From positions 20,473 to 84,472 of the forward strand of contig CAYSLJ010000004.1 of the NCBI GenBank assembly GCA_964431735.1: a stretch of DNA of 64,000 bases. Direction: 5' to 3'. Origin of the DNA: CALARM01 sp964431735. GTDB lineage: Bacteria; Vulcanimicrobiota; SpSt-956; JAKJGF01. Of this stretch, positions 53,225 through 61,163 are shown one piece after another (within the stretch, counting starts at the first letter, position 1; every line of letters starts with the position of its first letter). The notes beneath the pieces were generated by a model. That model saw only the letters and a list, made by a program, of their open reading frames with translations, was not told the origin of the DNA and searched no databases. A program made the translations under genes and the position numbers.

Positions 53225-53335
53225 GTCGTGAGTCGTGATGCGTGAACAGGCGAACCGTGTTCGCCCGGTAGCCGGTGAAAACACGCATCATGTATTACGA
53301 AACCACCCGTCACGCGTCACCCGTCACGCGTCACG
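53221..53335. repeat. Composite heptamer repeat between the permease genes
   Basis: gtgagtcgtgagtcgtgatgc is followed by ggcgaaccgtgttcgcccgg, aacacgcatcatg and cgtcacgcgtcac words. It is the second copy of the composite at 41964-42137, with the same order of parts. Confidence 0.75.
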
Positions 53336-53358
53336 ATATTGAAATGGGGTAAAGAGAT

Positions 53359-54258
53359 TTGATTTTATTAGAACTTATAAGCTGGTCATTAATAACAGTT
53401 ACGATAACTAAAGCAATTCCTATGATATATGCCGCACTTGGAGGGCTTTTTTCCGAAAGATCAGGAGTCGTAAATATCTGCCTTGAAGGAATAATGCTTA
53501 CAGGTGCATTCTCTGCCGTTGTTTTTACCCATATTACAGGCAGTCTCTGGATTGGTCTTCTGGGAGCTGTAATTATAGGTTCTCTTATGGGTTTACTTCA
53601 TGGTGTTTTAAGCATAAAATTTAAAGTCAATCAAATAGTCGGCGGTACTGCAATTAATATATTTGCAGCAGGTGCGACAGAATATTTAATACCTGTAATA
53701 TACGGTAAGCCCGGCGCTACACCGCCTCTTGCCGTTACGTTTGAAAGGCAGAGTTTCTTTTTAAGTAAATATTTTCTCATATATATGGCTTTTGTCCTGG
53801 TAGGGCTTACCCATCTGTTCCTTTACAGAACGTCGTACGGTCTCCGGGTTCGTGCTGTTGGAGAACATCCTAAAGCTGCCGATACGGTAGGAGTAAATGT
53901 CTATCTTACAAGATATATCTGTGTTATCATGAGCGGAGCCCTTGCTGCAATAGGAGGAGCTTATCTTTCCATAGGTGAAAGCGGTCTTTTCTCTAAAGGT
54001 ATGACGGCAAACCGCGGTTTTATCGCTCTTGCAGCTCTCATATTCGGCAAATGGACTCCCTGGGGAACCCTTGGAGCATGTCTGTTTTTTGGCTTCTGTG
54101 ATAATCTTCAGAGCACTCTTCAGGGTAAGGTACCGATACCATCGGAATTTATGCTCATGATACCCTATGTGCTTACTATTATTGCCATAGCAGGTGTTAT
54201 AGGCAGATCGAGGCCTCCTGCAGCAAGCGGTGTGCCCTATGATCCCGGTGAAAGGTAG
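53359..54258 (+). CDS. Nucleoside ABC transporter permease (second)
   Basis: A 299-residue BPD_transp_2 permease similar to NupQ with about eight membrane segments and conserved ERSGVVNICLEGIMLTGAF and GVHPKAADTVGVN-like (GEHPKAADTVGVN) motifs. TTG 53359 follows ggggtaaagag. With the previous three genes it completes a BMP-type nucleoside importer. Confidence 0.92.
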   Translation: MILLELISWSLITVTITKAIPMIYAALGGLFSERSGVVNICLEGIMLTGAFSAVVFTHITGSLWIGLLGAVIIGSLMGLLHGVLSIKFKVNQIVGGTAINIFAAGATEYLIPVIYGKPGATPPLAVTFERQSFFLSKYFLIYMAFVLVGLTHLFLYRTSYGLRVRAVGEHPKAADTVGVNVYLTRYICVIMSGALAAIGGAYLSIGESGLFSKGMTANRGFIALAALIFGKWTPWGTLGACLFFGFCDNLQSTLQGKVPIPSEFMLMIPYVLTIIAIAGVIGRSRPPAASGVPYDPGER

Positions 54259-54266
54259 AATATTTA

Positions 54267-54367
54267 GGGACTGTAAGAAAATAACCCTGGCAAATTGTTA
54301 GAACGGTTATCATCCTCGCGTCACGATATAAGACGTAAATATGATTGGGTTATTTCTTGACAACCCC
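54267..54367. mobile_element. 101-bp miniature inverted-repeat element (family F4)
   Basis: The left end gggactgtaagaaaataaccc and the right end, read inverted, ggggttgtcaagaaataaccc agree at most positions. The element is flanked by TTA on both sides, a possible 3-bp target duplication. The inside contains a cgcgtcacgat remnant. Confidence 0.5.
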
Positions 54368-54370
54368 TTA

Positions 54371-54424
54371 GTGGTGAGTGGTGAGTAATCAGGAAAATTT
54401 TATTATTCACTGCTCATTATTTAT
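54371..54424. repeat. Inverted heptamer array
   Basis: gtggtgagtggtgagtaa on the left and ttattcactgctcattattt on the right; period 7. It precedes the NCS2-type permease gene by about 20 bp. Confidence 0.6.
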
Positions 54425-54445
54425 TAAAGAAAGGAAGAAATAATT

Positions 54446-56050
54446 TTGGAAAAAAAGAGTAATTACAAATGGTTTGTTCCCGGTGATTTAAACGGATTTT
54501 TCGGTCTTATGTTTGATAATATGACAGTTCTGTCATTTCTGGCCGGTATTCTGGTATTCGGTTTTGGTTTCCCTGCCCATATAGTTTATCAAAAGATGTT
54601 TCCCGGCACTGCCCTTGGAGTGTTATTCGGCGACCTTATTTATAGCTGGATGGCTATCAGACTGGCAAAGAAAACCGGTAATAATGAAGTCACCGCCATG
54701 CCCTTAGGTCTTGATACACCTTCTACCATAGGTATTGCTCTTACAGTTCTCGGCCCATGTTTTCTCTTTATGAAGGGAAAGGGTATGAATGTAGAAGACG
54801 CAGCTACCATGACCTGGTATGTAGGAATGGCTACAATGGTGCTTATAGGAGTTTTTAAATTTATCTTTTCGTTTATAGGCGGATGGGTTCAGAAAGCAGT
54901 TCCTCAGGCAGGCCTTCTCGGTTCTCTTGCAGGCATAGGTCTTGCCCTTATAGGCTTTGTGCCTCTCGTTGATATATTCGGTCTTCCTGTTGTAGGTATG
55001 ATAGCCATGGGAATTATTTTATATAATCTCATAGCAAGAATTAAACTTCCTATGAATGTACCCGGCGTTTTTTCTGCAGTATGTGTGGGAACGGTTTTTT
55101 ACTATATACTCGGTCCGCAGGGGCTGGTGGGATGTACCTACAAAGCGCCGGTAATGGAATTGCATTTTGGTTTTCCTATGCCTACTATGGGCTTTATCTA
55201 TGGATTAAAAGATGCTCTTACATATCTTCCCATTGCTTTACCTTTTGCAATACTTACAGTAGTGGGAGGCATAAATGTTACAGAAAGTGCCAGAGTGGCA
55301 GGAGATGATTTCAGTACAAGAGATATTCTGCTTACAGAAGCCATTGCCACATTACTTGCAGGCATATTCGGAGGTGTTGCCCAGTCCACACCTTATATAG
55401 GACAGCCTGCCTATAAAGCTATGGGAAGCAGAGTGGGATATACAATAATTACAGGTCTCTTTATAGGGCTTGGAGGCATATTCGGTTATGTATCATTCAT
55501 TGTAGAACTTATACCGAGAGCAGTACTTGCTCCTATTTTGATTTTTGTTGCTCTGGAAATAATGGCCCAGGCTTTCATTGCATGTCCTGCAGCCCATGCT
55601 CCTGCAGTTGCTTTTGCTTATTTCCCGACTGTGGCAAGACTTCTTGCTATAAAATATTCTACCCCTGATATTGTACCGGTTGAAAAATTTCAGGCCTTAC
55701 TTTCACATACAGGAGGTAGAGAACTGCCTGAAATACTTGTAACAGTGGCTTTAGGGAACGGATTTATCCTTACTGCCATGTTATGGGGAGCTTTCGTTTC
55801 TTTTATGATTGACAGAAAGATACGTCATGCATGTGTCTTTATTTTAATAGCAGCAGCACTTACTTTTTTTGGTATCATCCATTCTGCTATGCCAAACGGA
55901 AACATGTATTTACCATGGAATCTTGAAGGTGTGGCAAGAGAAATACCATATCAGTTTACTGCTGCCTATATAGTTCTTGCTGCTATTCTCTTTTTATTTT
56001 CTTTTTCAAAAGAAGCTAAAGAGCCGGCAGAGCACGGAAGTCATTCTTAA
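54446..56050 (+). CDS. NCS2-type (xanthine/uracil family) permease
   Basis: A 534-residue membrane protein with 12-14 hydrophobic helices. Motifs such as GDLNGFFGLMFDNMTVLSFL, GGINVTESARVAGDDFSTRD and FGGVAQSTPYIGQPAYKAMG place it near the AzgA-like and other distant NCS2 nucleobase transporters. It probably moves a purine or related compound across the inner membrane. TTG 54446 follows aaaggaagaaa. It lies downstream of the nucleoside ABC importer, so the region looks like a nucleobase/nucleoside uptake island; substrate specificity cannot be read from sequence. Confidence 0.85.
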   Translation: MEKKSNYKWFVPGDLNGFFGLMFDNMTVLSFLAGILVFGFGFPAHIVYQKMFPGTALGVLFGDLIYSWMAIRLAKKTGNNEVTAMPLGLDTPSTIGIALTVLGPCFLFMKGKGMNVEDAATMTWYVGMATMVLIGVFKFIFSFIGGWVQKAVPQAGLLGSLAGIGLALIGFVPLVDIFGLPVVGMIAMGIILYNLIARIKLPMNVPGVFSAVCVGTVFYYILGPQGLVGCTYKAPVMELHFGFPMPTMGFIYGLKDALTYLPIALPFAILTVVGGINVTESARVAGDDFSTRDILLTEAIATLLAGIFGGVAQSTPYIGQPAYKAMGSRVGYTIITGLFIGLGGIFGYVSFIVELIPRAVLAPILIFVALEIMAQAFIACPAAHAPAVAFAYFPTVARLLAIKYSTPDIVPVEKFQALLSHTGGRELPEILVTVALGNGFILTAMLWGAFVSFMIDRKIRHACVFILIAAALTFFGIIHSAMPNGNMYLPWNLEGVAREIPYQFTAAYIVLAAILFLFSFSKEAKEPAEHGSHS

Positions 56051-56059
56051 AACAGGATG

Positions 56060-56098
56060 AAATAGATAGCTAACAGCTATATGTTTATAGCTGTTAGC
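56060..56098. terminator. Bidirectional terminator hairpin
   Basis: aagctaacagctata and tatagctgttagctt (reading atagctaacagctata, tgttta, tagctgttagctta) form a strong stem followed by atttttat. It lies between the NCS2 permease and the convergent Sm/cold-shock gene and is itself built of agctaac/agctgtt heptamers. Confidence 0.75.
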
Positions 56099-56807
56099 TT
56101 ATTTTTATATTGACTGCTACCTTCCCTTTCGGTGTTGTCTTTATTCCGAAGTGAACTCCACGGCCTGTTTCAGGTTCTACATCTTTATCTGCCAGTTCCG
56201 AATAGTGGAAAAAAATATCTTCATTCCCAGATGTAATAAAGCCGAACCCTCTATCTTTTACCAGTGCTTTTATATGACCTGTTTCAGTTCTTTCGATTTT
56301 TGGAGCCTCAATTTTTTTATAGTACACAATATGTCTTTTTATTATATGATAGTCCGGCTCTTTATTATCTGTTTCTATACAGTAAAGATAATCTACAAAC
56401 CATTTCAATCTCCCTTTTATTTCTGTATTATCTTCCATATAAAAATGGATGAGTTCATTATTCTTCTTATATTTGGCCAGCTGAGATTTTTCTTTATTGG
56501 TACATTTAGGAACTCCTCTGAAAACCCTGGTTATTTTATCCAGTTCTCCTTCCAGTACTGTATGAGCACATTCATAATATATAATATTATGTATGGGCAC
56601 TGTAACACTTCCTGTTCCGTCGGGGAGAATAATTTTAATGGCATAATCGTCATACCATCTCATTTTGCCTGTAATAGTTTTACCGTTGGTAAGATGTAAT
56701 GTGAGAACAGTGTCAGCTATTTTATATTTTGTAAGAAGATTGATAGAGTTATATACAATAAAGGTTTTTGCTTTTTCTTCTTTATTTTTTTCCTCTATTT
56801 CAGTCAT
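56094..56807 (-). CDS. Two Hfq/Sm-like domains fused to a cold-shock domain
   Basis: The 237 residues hold two Sm-like units at about 24-80 and 108-166. Both follow the Hfq pattern: an N-terminal helix (INLLTKYKI), a strand pair with LTNG-x-x-x-x-G-K-M and W-Y-D-D-Y in the Sm1-like part, and a hydrophobic strand ending IIYYE. The second has GRLKWFVDY and IIKRHIVYY. Residues 175-237 are a cold-shock domain with RNP1-like RGFGFI (186-191) and RNP2-like DIFFHYS (197-203). All three parts bind RNA in known families, so I infer an RNA chaperone or sRNA-binding protein. It starts at ATG 56807, overlapping the previous gene's stop by one base (TAATG). Confidence 0.7.
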   Translation of the reverse strand: MTEIEEKNKEEKAKTFIVYNSINLLTKYKIADTVLTLHLTNGKTITGKMRWYDDYAIKIILPDGTGSVTVPIHNIIYYECAHTVLEGELDKITRVFRGVPKCTNKEKSQLAKYKKNNELIHFYMEDNTEIKGRLKWFVDYLYCIETDNKEPDYHIIKRHIVYYKKIEAPKIERTETGHIKALVKDRGFGFITSGNEDIFFHYSELADKDVEPETGRGVHFGIKTTPKGKVAVNIKIS

Positions 56808-57430
56808 TAAGCTGACACCTCCTCAAAATAAATAAGTGAAGATTTCTGTATATTATAATCTTTTTCTCCGTCAATACTTCTTATATGATAGATAAGTTTT
56901 TCATACCATTCAAGTGTTCCTTTTAATATGATATTATGTTTCATATGAAATGTAAGAGGAGTTTTATTATCTTTTAACTGTTGCATTGCAATTATTTCGG
57001 CATTAGCAAGTTCTGGATCTGGCAGTTCCTTTATCTCTTTTTCTGAAGGAGTTTTTCCTTCTACATGTCTGTAATAGATCATCATTAACCTGTTACATAT
57101 AATATTTTTTCCGTTATCTGTTTCAATACCGACCATAAAATCAGAAAACCATTTTATCTTACCTTTTATGTCTATTTCCTCTATAAAATGTGCTTCTATA
57201 GTTGCATTATTATTTTTCAGGTATTGTAGAAGTTTAAGTTCAAGTAACGGATCCGGTCCGGGTTCTCTGACTGGCGTTTTCTTTTCCTGTGGTTTTACAT
57301 ATTTTTTCTTGTCAAATTTTCTGGGACCTTCTTTTCTCTCTTCTTTTTTTAAATCTTTACTGACAGGTCTTTTTTTAAATCCTTCCGGCATTTTATCTTT
57401 GAAAGCCGGATTAATCCAAACTTTAGCCAT
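56807..57430 (-). CDS. Protein with two Hfq/Sm-like domains and basic N terminus
   Basis: The first 60 residues are very basic and proline-rich (KKEERKEGPRKFDKKKYVK), like RNA-binding tails. Two Sm-like units follow at about 65-124 (LLQYLKNNNATIEAHFI, KGKIKWFSDFMVGIET) and 145-204 (IAMQQLKDNKTPLTFHM, KGTLEWYEKLIYHI). Both share the G-x-(I/L)-x-W-(F/Y) pattern with the neighbour's domains. The start is ATG 57430, after gagggc on the minus strand. The stop overlaps the next start (TAATG), so the two proteins are probably made in fixed ratio and may form a mixed ring. Confidence 0.7.
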   Translation of the reverse strand: MAKVWINPAFKDKMPEGFKKRPVSKDLKKEERKEGPRKFDKKKYVKPQEKKTPVREPGPDPLLELKLLQYLKNNNATIEAHFIEEIDIKGKIKWFSDFMVGIETDNGKNIICNRLMMIYYRHVEGKTPSEKEIKELPDPELANAEIIAMQQLKDNKTPLTFHMKHNIILKGTLEWYEKLIYHIRSIDGEKDYNIQKSSLIYFEEVSA

Positions 57431-57925
57431 TTATATAGCCCTCCTGCTGTTTATTTTTAATACCGTCTAAATTCTTTCTTTATATTTAATATCCTTCAAT
57501 AAAGGTAAAGCTTTTTAATGAACGAATAATATAATATTATATAAAAGTGTTCTGTAATATAGTAAACATATTGTTTTTACATTATAATTTTTTTACTGTT
57601 TTTTTGTTACTTTCTATATTTTTGCAGATTTTAGAAACTGTAAAAAATAATCCGGGAATTACTGAGGTGAGTATAAATAATGCATATTTTATTCTCGTGA
57701 CGCGTAACGCGTAACGCGTGACGGGAGGATGCAATTTATTACATGCTCATGCTCAGGTCAGTAAGTCAAAATAACTGTCGTAAATGAGGGTTATTGGTGT
57801 TGGATTAAGAAGTTTTAAAACCCAAAACCCGGAAACTGTTTAACTATAAAGCCAGTAAAAACAAGGAAATTATAAAAAGTGCAAAAGTATAGTTATTAAT
57901 ATAATTTGTGTTCTGAGGTGATTTC
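57431..57925. other. Intergenic region with F1 element
   Basis: About 495 bp hold no gene. Most is the F1 element copy C (57614-57892). The stretch 57480-57613 is AT-rich with possible promoter-like tataatat sequences for the minus-strand Sm genes. Confidence 0.55.
57614..57892 (+). mobile_element. Miniature inverted-repeat element, family F1 (copy C)
   Basis: The longest copy (279 bp): ctatatttttgcag at the start, tgcaaaagtatag at the end. Inside are ttactgaggtgagtataaat, the core ctcgtgacgcgtaacgcg with its inverse, atgctcaggtcagtaa, heptamers (ggttatt, ggtgttg) and actataaagccagtaaaaac. It has no coding capacity. Confidence 0.65.
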
Positions 57926-58300
57926 ATGTCAAACATTAAAAAAAGGCTTATACTGGTAGTTCATGGCAGTAGAGATCGTGCATGGTTTTTGCCATTTAAA
58001 AAACTGGAACATATGCTTAAAGAAGATCTGGGAGAAAATACTGTTCGTCTTGCCTGTATGCAGTTTGTATCTCCGACTATTGAAGAAACAGGAGAAGAAG
58101 CAGTTAAAGATGGGATTTTTAATCTTTCTTTTCTCCCACTCTTTATGTCGACAGGAGGTCATGTAGAAAGGGATATACCATTAAAGATAAAATCTCTTAA
58201 AGAGAGATGGCCTGAATTAAATATTGAAATACTTCCTCCCCTTGGGGAACATCCGAAATTTATTCAACTTGTTAGAGAAATCGTTAAAGAGGCATTATGA
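57926..58300 (+). CDS. CbiX-type (short) sirohydrochlorin chelatase-like protein
   Basis: The 124 residues match the single-domain CbiX(S) group, which inserts cobalt or iron into sirohydrochlorin as a homodimer. Conserved are the N-terminal LVVHGSRD (metal-site His) and FMSTGGHVERDIP (second His). ATG 57926 follows gaggtg. It overlaps the photolyase start by 4 bp (ATGA), so the two are translationally coupled. No other siroheme or cobalamin gene is nearby; a role in a tetrapyrrole cofactor is only inferred. Confidence 0.8.
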   Translation: MSNIKKRLILVVHGSRDRAWFLPFKKLEHMLKEDLGENTVRLACMQFVSPTIEETGEEAVKDGIFNLSFLPLFMSTGGHVERDIPLKIKSLKERWPELNIEILPPLGEHPKFIQLVREIVKEAL

Positions 58301-59625
58301 ATACAAAAAGAGTAAGATTGATTAAAGAAGGATGTGAGGATAACAGACCTGTTCTTTACTGGATGAGCCGTGAACAGCGTGTGAGCCATAGCTGGCCTGT
58401 GTTATATGCTCAGTCTCTTGCTCTGGATAAAAAAAGTCCTTTTTATGTGGTGTTCTGTCTTGTTTCTGATTTTCTTTATGCCCCTTCACAGGCCTATCGT
58501 TTTATGCTTAAAGGTCTTATGGAAGTAGAAAAAACTCTTTTAAAGAACAATATTCCTTTTTATTTACTTTCAGGTAAACCGGAAGAACAGATCCCTGAAT
58601 TTATAAAAAATTTCAATACAGGCACTCTTGTAACTGATTTTGACCCTCTGAACATCAAGAAAGAGTGGAAAAAATCTGTATGTTATAGAATTAATATTCC
58701 CGTTTATGAAGTAGACGGAAGAAATATTGTTCCCTGCTGGATTGCTTCGAAAAAAAGAGAATTCGGTGCTTATACTATAAGGCCTAAGATTTATAGACTC
58801 TTACAGGAATTTTTAGATGAATTTCCAGAACTGGAGAAACATCCTTTTCCCGGAGTTATGATAAAAAATGACTGGCCTGTTATTATGAAAAATTTTCATG
58901 GACAGTACCGGGAATTTGGCAGGTCGGGAGAAAAAGAAGCATATAACCTGTTCAATTATTTCCTTGCAGAAAAACTATCCTGTTATGCTGAATATAGAAA
59001 TGATCCGACTGAAGACGGCCTTTCTAATATGTCTCCTTATCTTCATTTCGGCCAGATTTCTTCCCAGAAAATGGCTCTTGACATCTACAGGAACGGCTCT
59101 GATCTAAAAAGTAACGCCTCTTTTCTCGAAGAACTTATTGTAAGGCGAGAACTATCAGATAATTTCTGTTTTTATAGTGAACATTATGATTCCTTTGACT
59201 CTTTTCCCGAATGGGCAAGAAAAACACTGAATGACCACAGGCATGATAGAAGAGATTATATATATTCCCGTGAAGAATTTGAGACTGCCTGTACACATGA
59301 TGCTCTCTGGAATGGTGCTCAAAGAGAAATGATAGAAAGAGGTAAAATGCATGGCTACATGAGGATGTACTGGGCAAAAAAGATCCTGGAATGGACTGCT
59401 TCTCCTGAAGAAGCTCTTGAAATAGCCATTTATTTAAATGATAAATATGAACTGGATGGAAGGGATACAAACGGGTATACAGGCATTGCCTGGGCCATAG
59501 GAGGTCTTCATGACAGAGCATGGGGAGAAAGAAAGGTTTTCGGAAAAGTCCGCTATATGAGTTATAATGGGTGTAAATCTAAATTTAATGTTAAAGCTTA
59601 TATAAATAAAAAGATGAGATTTTAA
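58297..59625 (+). CDS. Class II CPD photolyase
   Basis: It repairs UV-induced cyclobutane pyrimidine dimers with light and FAD. The 442 residues contain the photolyase-type N terminus (RPVLYWMSREQRVSHSWPVLYA), the FAD region (SNMSPYLHFGQISSQKMAL, LEELIVRRELSDNFC) and the C-terminal HGYMRMYWAKKILEW and LNDKYELDGRDTNGYTGIAWA motifs typical of class II enzymes. The start overlaps the CbiX stop. A terminator follows. Confidence 0.95.
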   Translation: MNTKRVRLIKEGCEDNRPVLYWMSREQRVSHSWPVLYAQSLALDKKSPFYVVFCLVSDFLYAPSQAYRFMLKGLMEVEKTLLKNNIPFYLLSGKPEEQIPEFIKNFNTGTLVTDFDPLNIKKEWKKSVCYRINIPVYEVDGRNIVPCWIASKKREFGAYTIRPKIYRLLQEFLDEFPELEKHPFPGVMIKNDWPVIMKNFHGQYREFGRSGEKEAYNLFNYFLAEKLSCYAEYRNDPTEDGLSNMSPYLHFGQISSQKMALDIYRNGSDLKSNASFLEELIVRRELSDNFCFYSEHYDSFDSFPEWARKTLNDHRHDRRDYIYSREEFETACTHDALWNGAQREMIERGKMHGYMRMYWAKKILEWTASPEEALEIAIYLNDKYELDGRDTNGYTGIAWAIGGLHDRAWGERKVFGKVRYMSYNGCKSKFNVKAYINKKMRF

Positions 59626-59640
59626 CAATCTCATCTCTTT
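59612..59640 (+). terminator. Rho-independent terminator after photolyase
   Basis: agatgagatt and aatctcatct form a perfect 10-bp stem with loop ttaac, followed by ctttattta. The photolyase stop codon TAA lies in the loop. It also serves the convergent RRM gene. Confidence 0.75.
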
Positions 59641-59659
59641 ATTTATATATTAATAAATA

Positions 59660-60007
59660 TTAATATCTTCTATCGTCTCTGTTAAAACGACCACCGCCAC
59701 CGCCGCTTCTGAAATTTCTTCCTCCGCCGCCGTTACCGCCCTGTCTTCTTCCGCCGCCCTGTCTTTCTCTTGCTTCGTTTACTATAAGACGTCTTCCGTC
59801 GACTTCTTTTTCATTAAGATTTTCTATTGCAGAATTACCTTCTTCATCTGTTCCCATTTCTACAAATGCAAAACCTTTTGAACGGCCTGTGTCTCTGTCA
59901 ACTATTAATCTGATGGAGTCTACTGCTCCATATTCTGTGAATAATGTCTCAATTGTGCTTTCATCTGTATCATATGACAGATTTCCTACATAAATATTTT
60001 TTGCCAT
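59660..60007 (-). CDS. RRM-type RNA-binding protein with glycine-rich tail
   Basis: The 115 residues form one RRM: RNP2 IYVGNL (residues 4-9) and RNP1 KGFAFVEM (44-51). A Gly/Arg-rich tail (RQGGGRRQGGNGGGGRNFR and more) follows. Such proteins occur in cyanobacteria (Rbp) and other phyla and are often cold-induced RNA chaperones. ATG 60007 follows ggaagga. It is the third RNA-binding type (after Sm and cold-shock) in this 4-kb stretch. Confidence 0.92.
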   Translation of the reverse strand: MAKNIYVGNLSYDTDESTIETLFTEYGAVDSIRLIVDRDTGRSKGFAFVEMGTDEEGNSAIENLNEKEVDGRRLIVNEARERQGGGRRQGGNGGGGRNFRSGGGGGRFNRDDRRY

Positions 60008-60209
60008 AAATAATGGCTCCTTCCTCCAGATTTAACTGGATATTATAATACTTCCGGCTATTTATATCGAAGCTCGTCATAACCGTGAAGTCTTATAATT
60101 TCAGGAACCTTCCGGTAAGGAGACTTTCTCATAAACAACTCAACTTTCTTATTATAACACATAAAAAAAAAAAATATAGTCCCTAGCTTACAATTTTTTA
60201 AATTTTTTT

Positions 60210-61001
60210 TTAATTTCCTATTTCAATACCGATTACACTGTATCCCTGACCGAAAATAAATTTTATACCTTCATAGCTTAAATAGACTCCGAAAGTAGAA
60301 GGAAGTACCTTTTTTAAATAATTATACTGAGTAGTTTCACTTAATAAAACCTCTGTGCCTTCATAGGCTTTTCTTACGTCTTCAATCCTTGACCCTACTT
60401 TTATGTTTTTTCTTGTCTGATAGGAAGGACTTGTTGTTATGACATTGGCCAGAACATAACCGCCGCTGAAATACAGTATGAGGCCCTGAGTCGTATAATA
60501 GCAGACTACAGATGAGGCATTTTTATTATCTTCAATTCTTGCCGGATTTCCAAGAGCACTTTTTACCTGTTCAAGAGATACGCCGCCTAGTTGAAAAGGG
60601 CCTACTCTGCCTGATTCGATTATATTATCTGCTCCCTGCTGCTGTTCCTGCTGCTGTCCCTGTTGCTGTCCCTGTTGCTGTCCCTGTAAAATTTTGTTTT
60701 TATATGACTGGGCAGTTGTATTACCCGGGTCTATAGTTAAAACTTTATCATAACATGTTACTGCTTCATTATATCGTCCCAGAGCATAAAGGGCATTGCC
60801 TTTATTGGCCCAGGCTCTTACATTGTTTGCATCCATACCTATAGCAGCATCATAGTATTTAATAGCTTCTGCATATTTTCCCTGAGAATAGAGCTGATTT
60901 CCGTATTTAATCCAATCGTCTGCACTTTCAGCTTTTGCAGGTAAGCTATAAGCCATTCCTATTATGAAAATTATAGCAGTTATAATGAATTTTTTTGACA
61001 T
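60210..61001 (-). CDS. Exported TPR protein with Gln-rich linker and SmpA/BamE-like domain
   Basis: MSKKFIITAIIFIIGMAYSLPAKA is a signal peptide. Residues 30-105 hold two TPR repeats (YSQGKYAEAIKYYDAAIGMD, YALGRYNEAVTCYDKVLTID). Residues 105-125 are a QGQQ-type run, encoded by a short CTG/CCCTGTTG tandem repeat near 60640-60690. The C-terminal half (VGPFQLGGVSLEQVKSALGNP, KNIKVGSRIEDVRKAYEG) repeats a pattern seen in BamE/SmpA-like and other exported domains. The role is unknown, probably in the envelope. ATG 61001 follows aggagg on the minus strand. Confidence 0.8.
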   Translation of the reverse strand: MSKKFIITAIIFIIGMAYSLPAKAESADDWIKYGNQLYSQGKYAEAIKYYDAAIGMDANNVRAWANKGNALYALGRYNEAVTCYDKVLTIDPGNTTAQSYKNKILQGQQQGQQQGQQQEQQQGADNIIESGRVGPFQLGGVSLEQVKSALGNPARIEDNKNASSVVCYYTTQGLILYFSGGYVLANVITTSPSYQTRKNIKVGSRIEDVRKAYEGTEVLLSETTQYNYLKKVLPSTFGVYLSYEGIKFIFGQGYSVIGIEIGN

Positions 61002-61074
61002 TGTTAACCTCCTGATACATTGAATTTGTTTGTATTATAAATTATAACAGTTTGAATATGTTGAGTCAATCTAC

Positions 61075-61092
61075 TTACTGACCTGAGCATAA
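61075..61092. repeat. F1-type motif ttactgacctgagcataa
   Basis: This 18-bp motif is identical to the ones at 22284 and 34425 and the inverse of 57749-57764, here without the rest of an F1 element. It lies between two divergent genes. Confidence 0.5.
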
Positions 61093-61163
61093 CTATTGAA
61101 TTAATAATTTATGGCTGCTATACTCTTTAGATAAAGAGATATTTTACGAGAGGTGACATGTTT

